In this document: one piece after another, positions 1 through 6,717 of the stretch
Position numbering within the stretch: position 1 is the first letter of the stretch
How the letters are laid out: each line of letters opens with the position of its first letter
DNA from: Actinomycetota bacterium
GTDB taxonomy: Bacteria > Actinomycetota > Actinomycetes > S36-B12
Assembly (NCBI GenBank): GCA_016870425.1
Contig: VGBQ01000045.1
Coordinates: 1-14,405, forward strand
DNA length: 14,405 nt
Direction: 5' to 3'
Program-made: the position numbers and the translations under genes
Notes under the pieces: model-generated
What the model was told of the DNA's origin: nothing
Databases searched by the model: none
Seen by the model: the letters and a program-made list of their open reading frames with translations, nothing else

Positions 1-114
1 GACTCGGGATCTCGCCCGGAGATCGCGATCACATGCGAGATCACCGACTCCACCGGCGCGATCACCGGCCGCGTGTCCACACGATGGACCCTCAAGGCGC
101 TGAAGAAGTCCTAG
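1..114 (+). CDS. 3' end of a truncated gene, possibly a hotdog-fold (DUF4442/thioesterase-like) protein
   Basis: The first base begins an uninterrupted frame of 37 codons ending in TAG at 112-114; the start lies outside the window. The visible tail includes EITDSTGAITGRVSTRWTL and ends in two lysines and a serine. An acidic turn followed by an alternating strand resembles the last beta strands of DUF4442/hotdog thioesterase-like proteins, but 37 residues are too few to assign a family. It converges on the peroxiredoxin gene with 13 bases between the two stop codons. That the stretch is coding is likely, given the open frame and codon usage. The function is a weak guess. Confidence 0.5.
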   Translation, partial: DSGSRPEIAITCEITDSTGAITGRVSTRWTLKALKKS

Positions 115-127
115 CTCGCGGGTCTGC

Positions 128-760
128 TCAGACCTTGGGCGCGGGGGTCCAGCGCAGGTAGGGCTTGACCTCCTCCACCTCGCCGAAGCGGGCCTTCGCG
201 TCGTCCGTGGACATCATCGGCGAGACGATGACGCGATCACCGGGGCGCCAGTCGACCGGAGTCGACACCGGCGCTGCGTCCGTGAGCTGGAGAGCGTCGA
301 TCACGCGCAGGATCTCATCGAAGTTGCGCCCCACCGACTTGGGATAGGTCAGAGTCAGACGCACCTTGTTGCTCGGATCGATGATGAAGACTGATCGCAC
401 CGTCGAGGTGTCTCCCTCGCCCGGGTGGATCATGTCGTAGAGCTCGGAGACCTTCTTGTCGGGATCCGCGATGATGGGGAAGTTGAGGTCGGTGCCACCG
501 ACGTCGCCGATGTCGCCCGCCCATCCGCGATGGGAATCCAGGGGATCGACCGAGATGGCGATGCACTTGACGCCGCGGCGGTCGAACTCGGCCTGCAGGG
601 CCGACGTGCGACCGAGCTCGGTCGTGCACACGGGCGTGTAGTCAGCGGGATGACTGAAGAAGACGGCCCAGGATCCGTCCTTCCACTGGTGGAAGTCGAT
701 CACGCCCTCGGTCGTCTCCGCGGTGAAGTCAGGGGCGACGTCGCCCAGTCGAATCGCCAT
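128..760 (-). CDS. 1-Cys peroxiredoxin (Prx6 subfamily)
   Basis: A 210-residue cytosolic thiol peroxidase expected to reduce hydrogen peroxide and organic peroxides. The peroxidatic cysteine is C45 in the motif HPADYTPVCTTELG (37-50), the Prx6 form of the PxxxT/SxxC active site. The only other cysteine, C65, is not in a typical resolving position and none occurs in the C-terminal arm, fitting a 1-Cys mechanism. The long C-terminal extension (about 160-210, with VDWRPGDRVIV) is typical of Prx6 and the length matches the family. The frame stays open far upstream, but ATG at 758-760 is chosen because the protein begins with the family-typical RLGDVAPDF. An AGAGG Shine-Dalgarno (767-771) also lies 6 nt before it. 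It follows the CDF transporter gene on the same strand but has its own candidate promoter. Confidence 0.93.
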   Translation of the reverse strand: MAIRLGDVAPDFTAETTEGVIDFHQWKDGSWAVFFSHPADYTPVCTTELGRTSALQAEFDRRGVKCIAISVDPLDSHRGWAGDIGDVGGTDLNFPIIADPDKKVSELYDMIHPGEGDTSTVRSVFIIDPSNKVRLTLTYPKSVGRNFDEILRVIDALQLTDAAPVSTPVDWRPGDRVIVSPMMSTDDAKARFGEVEEVKPYLRWTPAPKV

Positions 761-766
761 GTCGTG

Positions 767-790
767 CCTCTCGCGCCGGCAGGCGCCGGC
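767..790 (-). promoter_or_regulatory. Peroxiredoxin leader: Shine-Dalgarno and a GC-rich hairpin
   Basis: Read on the minus strand, the leader contains GCCGGC-GCCT-GCCGGC (plus 775-790), a 6-bp perfect stem with a 4-nt loop. The Shine-Dalgarno AGAGG (plus 767-771) starts 3 nt after the hairpin. The hairpin sits between the predicted transcription start (about 794) and the ribosome site, so it could affect translation or message stability. That effect is inference; short GC-only hairpins also arise by chance in such genomes. Confidence 0.4.
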
Positions 791-800
791 TTCGGGACCG

Positions 801-825
801 AGCGTAGGCGCGGGACCAAAGTCCC
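801..825 (-). promoter_or_regulatory. Candidate peroxiredoxin promoter with overlapping inverted repeat
   Basis: On the minus strand TACGCT (plus 801-806) fits the TANNNT -10 hexamer seen before several genes in this window. It would start transcription near 794 and give a leader of roughly 34 nt. Immediately upstream, in the -10/-35 spacer, lies the inverted repeat GGGAC-caaa-GTCCC (plus 812-825), a possible operator. No convincing -35 box is visible. The hexamer is supported by its recurrence; the operator is speculative. Confidence 0.45.
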
Positions 826-842
826 TCACACACGGAGGTGCC

Positions 843-1784
843 TCAGGAGTCGCCGCGCACCACCCGCGGACCGTGCGAGTAGTCCTCGTGGGAGCGGGGG
901 TCCTCGCAGGGCTCGAGGTGGGTGTGGACCTGCGCGTGCGGGAGCTCGGCCGTGATGGCGGCCTCGACCTCCTCAACCAGGTCGTGGGCTCGCGAGACGC
1001 TCCAGGACCCCGGCACGAGCACGTGCACGGAGACGAACTGGTCGCGCCCGGACTCACGGGTCTGCAGGCCGTGGAACTCCAACTCCCCTGCCGGGTAGCG
1101 GGAGACGAAGTCGCGCAGCACCGCAAGGACGCGTGCCGTCTCCTCCCGGGGCAGCGCATGGTCGAGCAGTCCGCGACCGGCGTTGCGCACGAGGATGAAG
1201 CCGGTCCACAGGATGTTGGCGCCGACGGCAAGGGCCACCAGCGAGTCCAGTGGCAGCCAGCCGGTCACGGCGACCAGCGCGATGCCGACGATGACTCCGA
1301 CGGACGTGTAGACATCGGTGAGCAGGTGCTTGCCGTCGGCGACCAGTGCCATCGATCGATGGCGCCGGCCCTGGCGCAGGATGATCACCCCGACGGCACC
1401 GTTGACCACGGTTGCCCCCACGGTGATGGCGAGGCCGATACCAAGATCCTCGAGCGGCTGGGGATTGAGCAGCCGATCCACCGCGGCGTACACGATGAGC
1501 CCGGCCGCGACGAGGATCATCACTCCCTCGGCGCCTGCCGAGAGGTACTCCGCTTTGCCGTGGCCGAAGTGGTGACGCTCGTCGGCGGGCTTGGCGGCAG
1601 CGGCGATGGCGATGAGGGCCAGGACGGCGGCCACGAGGTTGACGACCGACTCCAGCGCGTCCGAGAGGAGGCCGACCGATCCCGTGAGCAGGTAGGCAAC
1701 GGTCTTCATGCCGATCGTGACGACCGCGGCGGCGATGGACAGCCAGGCCCAGCGGGTCAGGGAGTGCGCGTGGCTGCCGGACAC
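843..1784 (-). CDS. Cation diffusion facilitator (CDF/FieF-like) divalent metal efflux transporter
   Basis: A 313-residue inner-membrane protein of the CDF family, expected to export a divalent metal such as zinc, iron, manganese or cobalt in exchange for protons. Features in order: cytosolic start; membrane helices from about residue 13; TM2 with GSVGLLSDALESVVN (35-49); a loop with HHFGHGKAEY (71-80); TM5 with DGKHLLTD (150-157); and a C-terminal cytosolic domain (about 205-300) with metal-binding-like histidines in QVHTHLEPCED. H153 and D157 carry the same numbers as the site A residues of E. coli YiiP. The TM2 pair, Asp45/Asp49 in YiiP, reads E45/N49 here, so the metal preference is uncertain. 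The start is a GTG; there is no good Shine-Dalgarno, but GATGCT lies exactly 6 nt upstream. The gene follows the AI-2E-family gene by 38 nt on the same strand. Confidence 0.92.
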   Translation of the reverse strand: MSGSHAHSLTRWAWLSIAAAVVTIGMKTVAYLLTGSVGLLSDALESVVNLVAAVLALIAIAAAAKPADERHHFGHGKAEYLSAGAEGVMILVAAGLIVYAAVDRLLNPQPLEDLGIGLAITVGATVVNGAVGVIILRQGRRHRSMALVADGKHLLTDVYTSVGVIVGIALVAVTGWLPLDSLVALAVGANILWTGFILVRNAGRGLLDHALPREETARVLAVLRDFVSRYPAGELEFHGLQTRESGRDQFVSVHVLVPGSWSVSRAHDLVEEVEAAITAELPHAQVHTHLEPCEDPRSHEDYSHGPRVVRGDS

Positions 1785-1790
1785 GGCACG

Positions 1791-1796
1791 AGCATC
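1791..1796 (-). promoter_or_regulatory. Possible -10 hexamer for a leaderless CDF transcript
   Basis: On the minus strand GATGCT ends exactly 6 nt before the GTG start at 1784. This is the same geometry as the better TANNNT hexamers elsewhere in the window, although the first base is G rather than T. The lack of a Shine-Dalgarno before this GTG is consistent. It is the weakest of the set. Confidence 0.3.
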
Positions 1797-1822
1797 CCAC
1801 GGGACCGGGGTGACCGAGCGAG

Positions 1823-2980
1823 CTAGAAGGTGCCCTCCCCCGCCGGCGCAGGCTCAGGCGGGGAGCCGTCATCGGTGCGCACCGGCCCGGTGAGGTAGCG
1901 CATCGCGCCATAGACACCCGCCGCGAGCGGCACCCCGATGAGGGCACCGAGGAGACCGAAGTACGCCGCTCCCGTGGCCGTGACGAGGACGATCGCCACC
2001 GGATGGAGGTTGACCGTCTGGCCCATGATGAGCGGCTGGAGCACATTGCCCTCGAGCTGGCCGATGACGAAGATCAGGGCGATGACGAGTGCCCCCGCGA
2101 GCGGTCCGTCGGTGACGAGTGCGACAAAGGCAGCCAGCATCATCGCGATCGGGGCGCCGATATAGGGGATGAAGGCGCCGAAGAACACGATGATGCCCAG
2201 GGGGATCGCCAGGGGCACCCCCATGATGAGCAGCACGATCGTCACCAGCGTCGCATTGGTGATCGCGACGAGCACGAGCCCCTGCGAATACTGCGAGAAG
2301 CCACGCCAGGCGATGCGCACCGTCTGGCCGATCACCTCGCGATTGCGGGCCGGCATCCAGCGCACGAACCACGCGAAGAGCTCACGGGGCTGGATGAGGA
2401 CGAAGATGAGGATGAAGACTCCCGCGGCCAGGGCCGTGCCCACGCCGAGGACGCTCCCCACGCCGGAGAGGACGCCCAGTGCGATATCTCCGCCGGAGGA
2501 GCGGATGAAGTCCTCCACCTGGACATAGACGCTGGTGAGCTGCGCGTCGGTCATCCCCAGGGGCCCTTCGCGCAGCCAGGTCTGCAGGTCCTCGACCCCC
2601 TGATTGAAGGCTGCCGAGATGCCCTCCCATTGCGACATCGTCTGCAGCCCGATGAAGATCACCACGACAGCCACCGCCGTGGCGAAGACCAGGAGCGAGA
2701 TCACGGCGGCGAGCCAGCGCGGCATCGACCGAGCCAGCAGGTCGACGAGGGGCATGAGCCACGCGGCGACGAGCAGGGCGAAGAAGAGCGCGAGGATCAG
2801 CGTCTGGAGCGGCGTCATGAGCAGGAGCAGTCCCCACAGGACGACACCGATCGCCGCCAGCCGCCAGGCATAGCCACCGATACGCCGAAAGGCGGGCGAG
2901 ACGTGGTCGGGGGTGTCGTAGGGCGCCGGGAGGGGCGGCCTCGGCGGGATGTGGTCTTCTTCCGACCGGGTTCGCCCCAC
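1823..2980 (-). CDS. AI-2E/PerM-family membrane transporter
   Basis: A 385-residue polytopic membrane protein of the AI-2E transporter (PerM, formerly UPF0118) family. Members include TqsA-type autoinducer exporters and Na+/H+ antiporter-like proteins, so the substrate cannot be read from sequence. A proline-rich cytosolic N-terminus (1-30) precedes a TM pair (about 38-78), another TM (about 88-112) and a soluble segment (113-165). The C-terminal TM bundle follows, with FFGAFIPYIGAP (267-277), GQLEGNVLQPLIMG (307-320) and FGLLGALIGVPLAA (341-354), all hallmarks of the family. The tail is proline- and glycine-rich. The GTG start at 2980 is supported by a perfect AGGAGGT Shine-Dalgarno (plus 2986-2992) 5 nt upstream. 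It is divergent from the carotenoid operon and no functional link to it is evident. Confidence 0.92.
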   Translation of the reverse strand: MGRTRSEEDHIPPRPPLPAPYDTPDHVSPAFRRIGGYAWRLAAIGVVLWGLLLLMTPLQTLILALFFALLVAAWLMPLVDLLARSMPRWLAAVISLLVFATAVAVVVIFIGLQTMSQWEGISAAFNQGVEDLQTWLREGPLGMTDAQLTSVYVQVEDFIRSSGGDIALGVLSGVGSVLGVGTALAAGVFILIFVLIQPRELFAWFVRWMPARNREVIGQTVRIAWRGFSQYSQGLVLVAITNATLVTIVLLIMGVPLAIPLGIIVFFGAFIPYIGAPIAMMLAAFVALVTDGPLAGALVIALIFVIGQLEGNVLQPLIMGQTVNLHPVAIVLVTATGAAYFGLLGALIGVPLAAGVYGAMRYLTGPVRTDDGSPPEPAPAGEGTF

Positions 2981-2985
2981 GCCGC

Positions 2986-3005
2986 ACCTCCTCAGCGCGA
3001 GCGTA
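2986..3005 (-). promoter_or_regulatory. Promoter and strong Shine-Dalgarno of the AI-2E-family gene
   Basis: On the minus strand TACGCT (plus 3000-3005) is followed by AGGAGGT (plus 2986-2992) and then the GTG at 2980. The predicted transcript would have a short leader of about 14 nt, just enough for the Shine-Dalgarno. The Shine-Dalgarno is unambiguous. The hexamer is inferred from its identity with those before the peroxiredoxin, CrtD-like and mannosyltransferase genes. No clear -35 is seen. Confidence 0.55.
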
Positions 3006-3036
3006 GTCCCGCGCGAGGCCCCTCCTGGCGCATCGG

Positions 3037-3062
3037 CCTAGGGTGTGTCGGGACGGGAGGAG
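3037..3062 (+). promoter_or_regulatory. Candidate promoter and ribosome site of the carotenoid operon
   Basis: CCTAGGGT at 3037-3044 contains the hexamer TAGGGT (3039-3044), giving a predicted start near 3051. The Shine-Dalgarno GGGAGGAG (3055-3062) lies 4 nt before the ATG at 3067. The intergenic region (2981-3066) therefore holds two divergent promoters whose -10 hexamers are about 33 nt apart. The CCTAGG core recurs in the crtE promoter. Confidence 0.5.
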
Positions 3063-3066
3063 CCCC

Positions 3067-3891
3067 ATGTCCGGAGCATCCGGCGACGCAGCGATCCCGA
3101 GCCTTGCCTACGACAGCGCGGGCTCGGGGCCCCCGCTCGTCCTCATTCACGGCTTGGCTTCCTCCCGCCGCTGCTGGGACCTTGTCGTCGACGATCTCTC
3201 CCGCGACTTCACGGTGTACGCCGTGGACCTGCCCGGTCACGGCGACTCCGATCCGATTCCGGGGCAGCACGAGACCCCGGCGACCGAGATGGCGCGTGCA
3301 GTCGGCGCCTTCCTCGACGAGCGTGACATCGACCGTGCGCATCTCGTCGGCAACTCACTCGGCGGGTGGACAGCACTGGAGGCCGCCGCGGACGGGCGCG
3401 CGCACAGCGTGACCGCCCTGTGCCCGGCGGGCCTGTGGGAGCCGATTCACGAACCCCTGGGCGCGATCCAGTTCAACAGGAAGGCCGCCGTCGCCACGCG
3501 GCGCGTCATTCCCGCCATCATGCGGGTGCCACCCCTGCGCAGGGCACTCGTGCGCACGGGTGTCGAGCGGACCGCGACCGTGCCCTACCGCGTCGCCGTC
3601 GACGCGGCCTACGCGCAGGCCGACGCCCGAGGGTTCAAGCAGGCCCACGATGGCGCCCTGCACCGGCGCTTCGATCGTGCCGCGGGGATCCCCGACGACG
3701 TACCCGTGACGATCGTCTTCGGTGACAACGACCGGCTGCTGCCGGCTCCGGGCTTCCAGAAGCGTGATCTCGCCCCGGCGCATGCGCGGTGGGAGGTGCT
3801 CTGGAACTGCGGCCACGCGCCGATGTGGGACGTGCCCTCCCTCACGACACACCTGGTGCGTGAGACGGCGTCGCAGGGCACGACCGCATGA
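3067..3891 (+). CDS. Alpha/beta hydrolase, first gene of the cruF-cruG operon
   Basis: A 274-residue soluble alpha/beta hydrolase. Visible elements are the oxyanion-hole region LVLIHGLASS (24-33), the DLPGHGDSD strand-turn (54-62), the nucleophile elbow GNSLGG with S97 (95-100), the acid in FGDNDRLLP (D222, or D220) and the catalytic H250 in NCGHAPMWD. A cap region lies between about 124 and 205. ATG at 3067 is chosen over the in-frame GTG at 3043 because GGGAGGAG lies 4 nt upstream of it and the conserved fold starts soon after. Its stop overlaps the next start as ATGA, so it is probably translated together with cruF. The natural substrate is unknown. A role in hydrolysing or transferring acyl groups on a carotenoid glycoside is only a guess from context; a general esterase, or a MenH- or haloperoxidase-like enzyme, is equally possible. 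Confidence 0.9.
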   Translation: MSGASGDAAIPSLAYDSAGSGPPLVLIHGLASSRRCWDLVVDDLSRDFTVYAVDLPGHGDSDPIPGQHETPATEMARAVGAFLDERDIDRAHLVGNSLGGWTALEAAADGRAHSVTALCPAGLWEPIHEPLGAIQFNRKAAVATRRVIPAIMRVPPLRRALVRTGVERTATVPYRVAVDAAYAQADARGFKQAHDGALHRRFDRAAGIPDDVPVTIVFGDNDRLLPAPGFQKRDLAPAHARWEVLWNCGHAPMWDVPSLTTHLVRETASQGTTA

Positions 3892-4682
3892 GCATCAGGG
3901 TCTACCAGGGCCCGCACTCCGACGGGCGACGCCTGCCGGTCAGTTGGCAGTGGCTGCCGTGGCTCTTCGCGGGCATCACCATTGGCGGACAGATCATCTG
4001 GCTGCTCGCCGAGCCCGCGCGCGACGTGCTCACCATCGTCACGGTCATGACCTTCTTCTTGGCTTCGGTGAGTCACGCATGGCTCACGCGTGGCTGGACC
4101 TGGGCGTTGGGCTACGTCGTCATCGCCGGTGGCATCGGAGGCGCAGTGGAGGCGGTGGGAGTCGCCACGGGCATCCCCTTCGGCAGTTACTCCTACAGCG
4201 ACACGCTCGGCCCGACGCTCATCGGCGTGCCCGTCGTCGTGATGATGGCGTGGGCGATGATGGCCTACCCGGCGCTCCTGGCCGCGCAGCGCATCTCGCG
4301 CACGCGGGCCGGCGTCGTGGTCTTCGGAGCGTGGCTCCTCGCCTCCTGGGATCTCTTCCTCGACCCCCAGATGGTCAGCGAAGGACACTGGACCTGGACC
4401 AACCCCGAGCCCGGACTGCCCGGCGTCCCCGGCATCCCTCTCACCAACTACGCCGGCTGGATCATCACGGCACTCGTCATCATGGCCCTGCTCTCCCGGC
4501 TGCCCGCGCGCAAGGCCACCGGCGACGGCGTACCCACGCTCATGCTCGCGTGGGTCTACTTCTCCAACGTCCTGGCCAATGCGGTGTTCTTCGGCAGGCC
4601 CTGGGTCGCCCTGTGGGGCGGCGTCATCATGGGCGCCGTGGTCATCCCATGGGCGTGGATCTCCTGGACGCGGCGACCATGA
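3888..4682 (+). CDS. cruF: CruF-type carotenoid 1,2-hydratase family membrane protein (DUF422)
   Basis: A 264-residue polytopic membrane protein of the carotenoid biosynthesis family Pfam Caroten_synth (DUF422). Characterised members include the cyanobacterial and Deinococcus gamma-carotene 1',2'-hydratase CruF and the haloarchaeal bisanhydrobacterioruberin hydratase. Family signatures are VATGIPFGSYSYS (92-104), LGPTLIGVPVVVMMAWAMMAYPA (pieces within 107-129), SWDLFLDPQMV (153-163), GHWTW (166-170) and IPLTNY (183-188), with about seven hydrophobic helices. Length is normal. The expected reaction is hydration of the terminal double bond of a psi end group, giving a tertiary hydroxyl that can be glycosylated. 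It overlaps the preceding gene (ATGA) and the following glycosyltransferase gene (ATGA), a cruF-cruG pairing known to act in sequence in myxol glycoside synthesis. Family assignment is firm; the exact substrate is inferred. Confidence 0.9.
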   Translation: MSIRVYQGPHSDGRRLPVSWQWLPWLFAGITIGGQIIWLLAEPARDVLTIVTVMTFFLASVSHAWLTRGWTWALGYVVIAGGIGGAVEAVGVATGIPFGSYSYSDTLGPTLIGVPVVVMMAWAMMAYPALLAAQRISRTRAGVVVFGAWLLASWDLFLDPQMVSEGHWTWTNPEPGLPGVPGIPLTNYAGWIITALVIMALLSRLPARKATGDGVPTLMLAWVYFSNVLANAVFFGRPWVALWGGVIMGAVVIPWAWISWTRRP

Positions 4683-5815
4683 ATCCTCGACGACTCGCCC
4701 GGGCGATTGCCGGCACCGGTGCCCTCACCTCCGCCGCGCTGACGGCGCACGCCACCCTCAACATGCGGCGGATCCGACGGCCGCGTGATGAGACGGTCAC
4801 GATCCATGAGCGCGTGTCAATCCTGCTCCCGGCACGCAACGAGGCGGAGCGCATCACCCCCACTCTGCGGTCACTGCTCGCCCAGGAGGGCCTGCCCGAC
4901 ATGGAGATCCTCGTCCTCGACGACGGCTCTACCGACGGCACCGCCGACGTCGTCCGCCAGATCGTCGGCTCAGATCCGCGCGTGAAGGTCATCGATGGGC
5001 CCGATGACCTCCCGCCGCCCGGATGGCTGGGCAAATCGTGGGCGTGCCATCGGCTCGCGCAGGAGGCGACCGGCGAAGTCTTCGTCTTCGTCGATGCCGA
5101 CGTCCAGTTGAGTGCTCGGGCGATCGCGTCGACGGTCCACCACATGCGCGAGGGCGAGCTGGACCTGCTCTCGCCCTATCCCCGGCAGATCGCGATTACC
5201 GCCGCCGAGCGCGTCACCCAGCCGCTGGTGGTGTGGTCGTGGGTGACGGCCCTGCCGATCCGCATCACCGAGCGCAGCCACTACCCATCGATGGCCGCCG
5301 CCGTGGGCCAGTTCCTCGTCGTCGACGCCCGCGCCTATCGCATCAGCGGAGGTCACTCCGCCATCTCCGGTCTCATCCTCGAAGACGTCGGGGTGCTGCG
5401 CGCACTCAAGCGCGCTGGATTCCGGGGGGCCCCGGCCGACGGCAGCGCGGTGGCTTCGTGCCGGATGTACACCTCATGGCCGGAGATCTACGACGGCTAT
5501 ACCAAGTCCGTGTGGTCCGCCGTACAGCCCAATCCCGTCGCCTACGGGCTCGTGGCGGTGATGACCCTCGCCTACGTCGCCCCTCCCGTCTTCGCCCTCC
5601 TCGGCCCGGGCAGAGCCGCGCGCGCCTGGGGGATCGCCGGCTACGCATCCGGTGTCGCCGGGAGATACGTCGTCGCTCGGCGCACCGGTGAGCGAGTGTG
5701 GCCAGACATCCTCCTGCAGCCCGCGTCAGTGGCCACCTTCGCCGGACTCATCCTCGCGTCCCTGCGTCGTCACCGTGCCGGCACGATCACATGGCGGGGG
5801 CGGCCGCTGCCGTGA
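4679..5815 (+). CDS. CruG-like family 2 glycosyltransferase (carotenoid 2'- or 1'-O-glycosyltransferase candidate)
   Basis: A 378-residue GT2 enzyme with a short N-terminal hydrophobic segment (about 8-25) and two or three C-terminal membrane helices (about 288-365), so it is membrane-anchored like the carotenoid it probably modifies. The GT-A core shows SILLPARNEAERI (47-59), the nucleotide-binding LDDGSTDGTADVV (80-92), the metal-binding DAD (139-141), the catalytic-base-like LEDVG (234-238) and GYTKSVW (273-279) near the QxxRW position. Spacing matches CruG of cyanobacteria, which glycosylates the product of CruF. The ATG at 4679 overlaps the cruF stop (ATGA). The frame is open far upstream inside cruF and the hydrolase gene, but conserved sequence begins only after this ATG. 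Haloarchaeal and actinobacterial relatives are often annotated only as glycosyltransferase, so sugar and position are inference. Confidence 0.85.
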   Translation: MNPRRLARAIAGTGALTSAALTAHATLNMRRIRRPRDETVTIHERVSILLPARNEAERITPTLRSLLAQEGLPDMEILVLDDGSTDGTADVVRQIVGSDPRVKVIDGPDDLPPPGWLGKSWACHRLAQEATGEVFVFVDADVQLSARAIASTVHHMREGELDLLSPYPRQIAITAAERVTQPLVVWSWVTALPIRITERSHYPSMAAAVGQFLVVDARAYRISGGHSAISGLILEDVGVLRALKRAGFRGAPADGSAVASCRMYTSWPEIYDGYTKSVWSAVQPNPVAYGLVAVMTLAYVAPPVFALLGPGRAARAWGIAGYASGVAGRYVVARRTGERVWPDILLQPASVATFAGLILASLRRHRAGTITWRGRPLP

Positions 5816-5816
5816 C

Positions 5817-6710
5817 ATGCCGATGATCGGACTCGTCGTCGTCCTGGCCTACGCGCTGGGGGCAGCGGTCGGGGTAGCCAGCGCTCGCAGCGAGCGCCTC
5901 GCCGATACCTGGCGAATAGTCATTCGATGGCAGATCGTCGTCGTGTCCGTCGGCGTCTCGATCCTCGCCGCCTGGCGACTGGAGGGCCTGGTCGACCTCG
6001 CCTGGCCGCTCATCGCCGCGGGGTTCACCTGCGCGATCATGGTGGTGGCATGGTGGAGCACCCCGCGCGGCTCCGATCGCACCGGCCGTGCAGTGCTGCG
6101 CGGATGGTCAGCCAACGCCAACGGCGGATTCTGGGTCATCCCGGTGGCGACGGCCATCGCCGGCGCACCCGGTGCGGTGTTCGCCGTCATCGTCGACCGC
6201 CTCTACATCGTGATCTTCGGCTTCTTCACGTGGATCCTGCGCCGCCATGCCCCCCAGCCCCAGCGACTGCGCACCTCCTGGATCGACCAGGCACCGGTCA
6301 TCGCCTTGGGCATCGGGCTGATCCTCAATGTGACGCGGGAGACCCCGACCTGGACCGCCACCGCCCTGGAGTGGGCCGCCCCACTGCTGGCTTTCTCGGG
6401 GGCAGCTGTCTTCGTCGGATCGGTGCTGCACCCGTCGCAGCGCATCCCGTGGCGGCCGGGCATGCCGGTCTGGGCGCTGCTCAGCGCCGTGCGCATCCTG
6501 CTCTTCGTGCCCGCAGCACTCCTGGCCCCGAGCCCGGAGATTGCCATCGCCTTCGTGCTCTTCGGCCTGACGATCCCGGCGTTCTTCCCGCCGCAGTTGT
6601 CGATTCTCTATGGCTATCGGGACTCCGTCGTCGCGGCGACCGCGCGCTGGGGCTGGGTCTTTGCGGCTCCGGGCATCGCGGCCGCGGCGATCCTGTGGTC
6701 ACTGGGCTGA
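5817..6710 (+). CDS. AEC-like (auxin efflux carrier/BART superfamily) permease in the carotenoid operon
   Basis: A 297-residue integral membrane protein with about nine or ten hydrophobic helices and almost no soluble domain. Several stretches resemble the AEC permease family: NANGGFWVIPVATAIAGAPG, then VIALGIGLILNVT as the helix that begins the second inverted repeat, and IPAFFPPQLSILYGYR near the end. The match is judged by eye and is moderate; an unrecognised membrane protein family is the alternative. ATG at 5817 begins one base after the cruG-like stop, so the gene is almost certainly cotranscribed and coupled; an ATG at 5823 is a close alternative. AEC proteins move small organic anions or amphipathic molecules. 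A role in handling a carotenoid, a sugar donor or a fatty acid is inference from the operon alone. Confidence 0.75.
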   Translation: MPMIGLVVVLAYALGAAVGVASARSERLADTWRIVIRWQIVVVSVGVSILAAWRLEGLVDLAWPLIAAGFTCAIMVVAWWSTPRGSDRTGRAVLRGWSANANGGFWVIPVATAIAGAPGAVFAVIVDRLYIVIFGFFTWILRRHAPQPQRLRTSWIDQAPVIALGIGLILNVTRETPTWTATALEWAAPLLAFSGAAVFVGSVLHPSQRIPWRPGMPVWALLSAVRILLFVPAALLAPSPEIAIAFVLFGLTIPAFFPPQLSILYGYRDSVVAATARWGWVFAAPGIAAAAILWSLG

Positions 6711-6717
6711 GATCGCC

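Noticed and set aside
128..1231. A 367-residue minus-strand frame covering the peroxiredoxin and beyond
   Set aside because: Residues before ATG 758-760 are Ser/Arg/Pro-rich frame noise lying across the CDF gene. The peroxiredoxin fold and Shine-Dalgarno begin at 760.
2003..3412. A 469-residue Asp/Glu/His/Arg-rich plus-strand frame opposite the AI-2E-family gene
   Set aside because: It is antisense to a well-supported membrane protein. The composition (repeated DE, RD, HR) is the usual mirror of hydrophobic codons in high-GC DNA.
3722..5815. A 697-residue plus-strand frame that would fuse extra sequence to the glycosyltransferase
   Set aside because: Its first 319 residues are an Arg/His-rich shadow of the hydrolase and cruF genes. 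The conserved GT2 sequence begins after the ATG at 4679, which overlaps the cruF stop.
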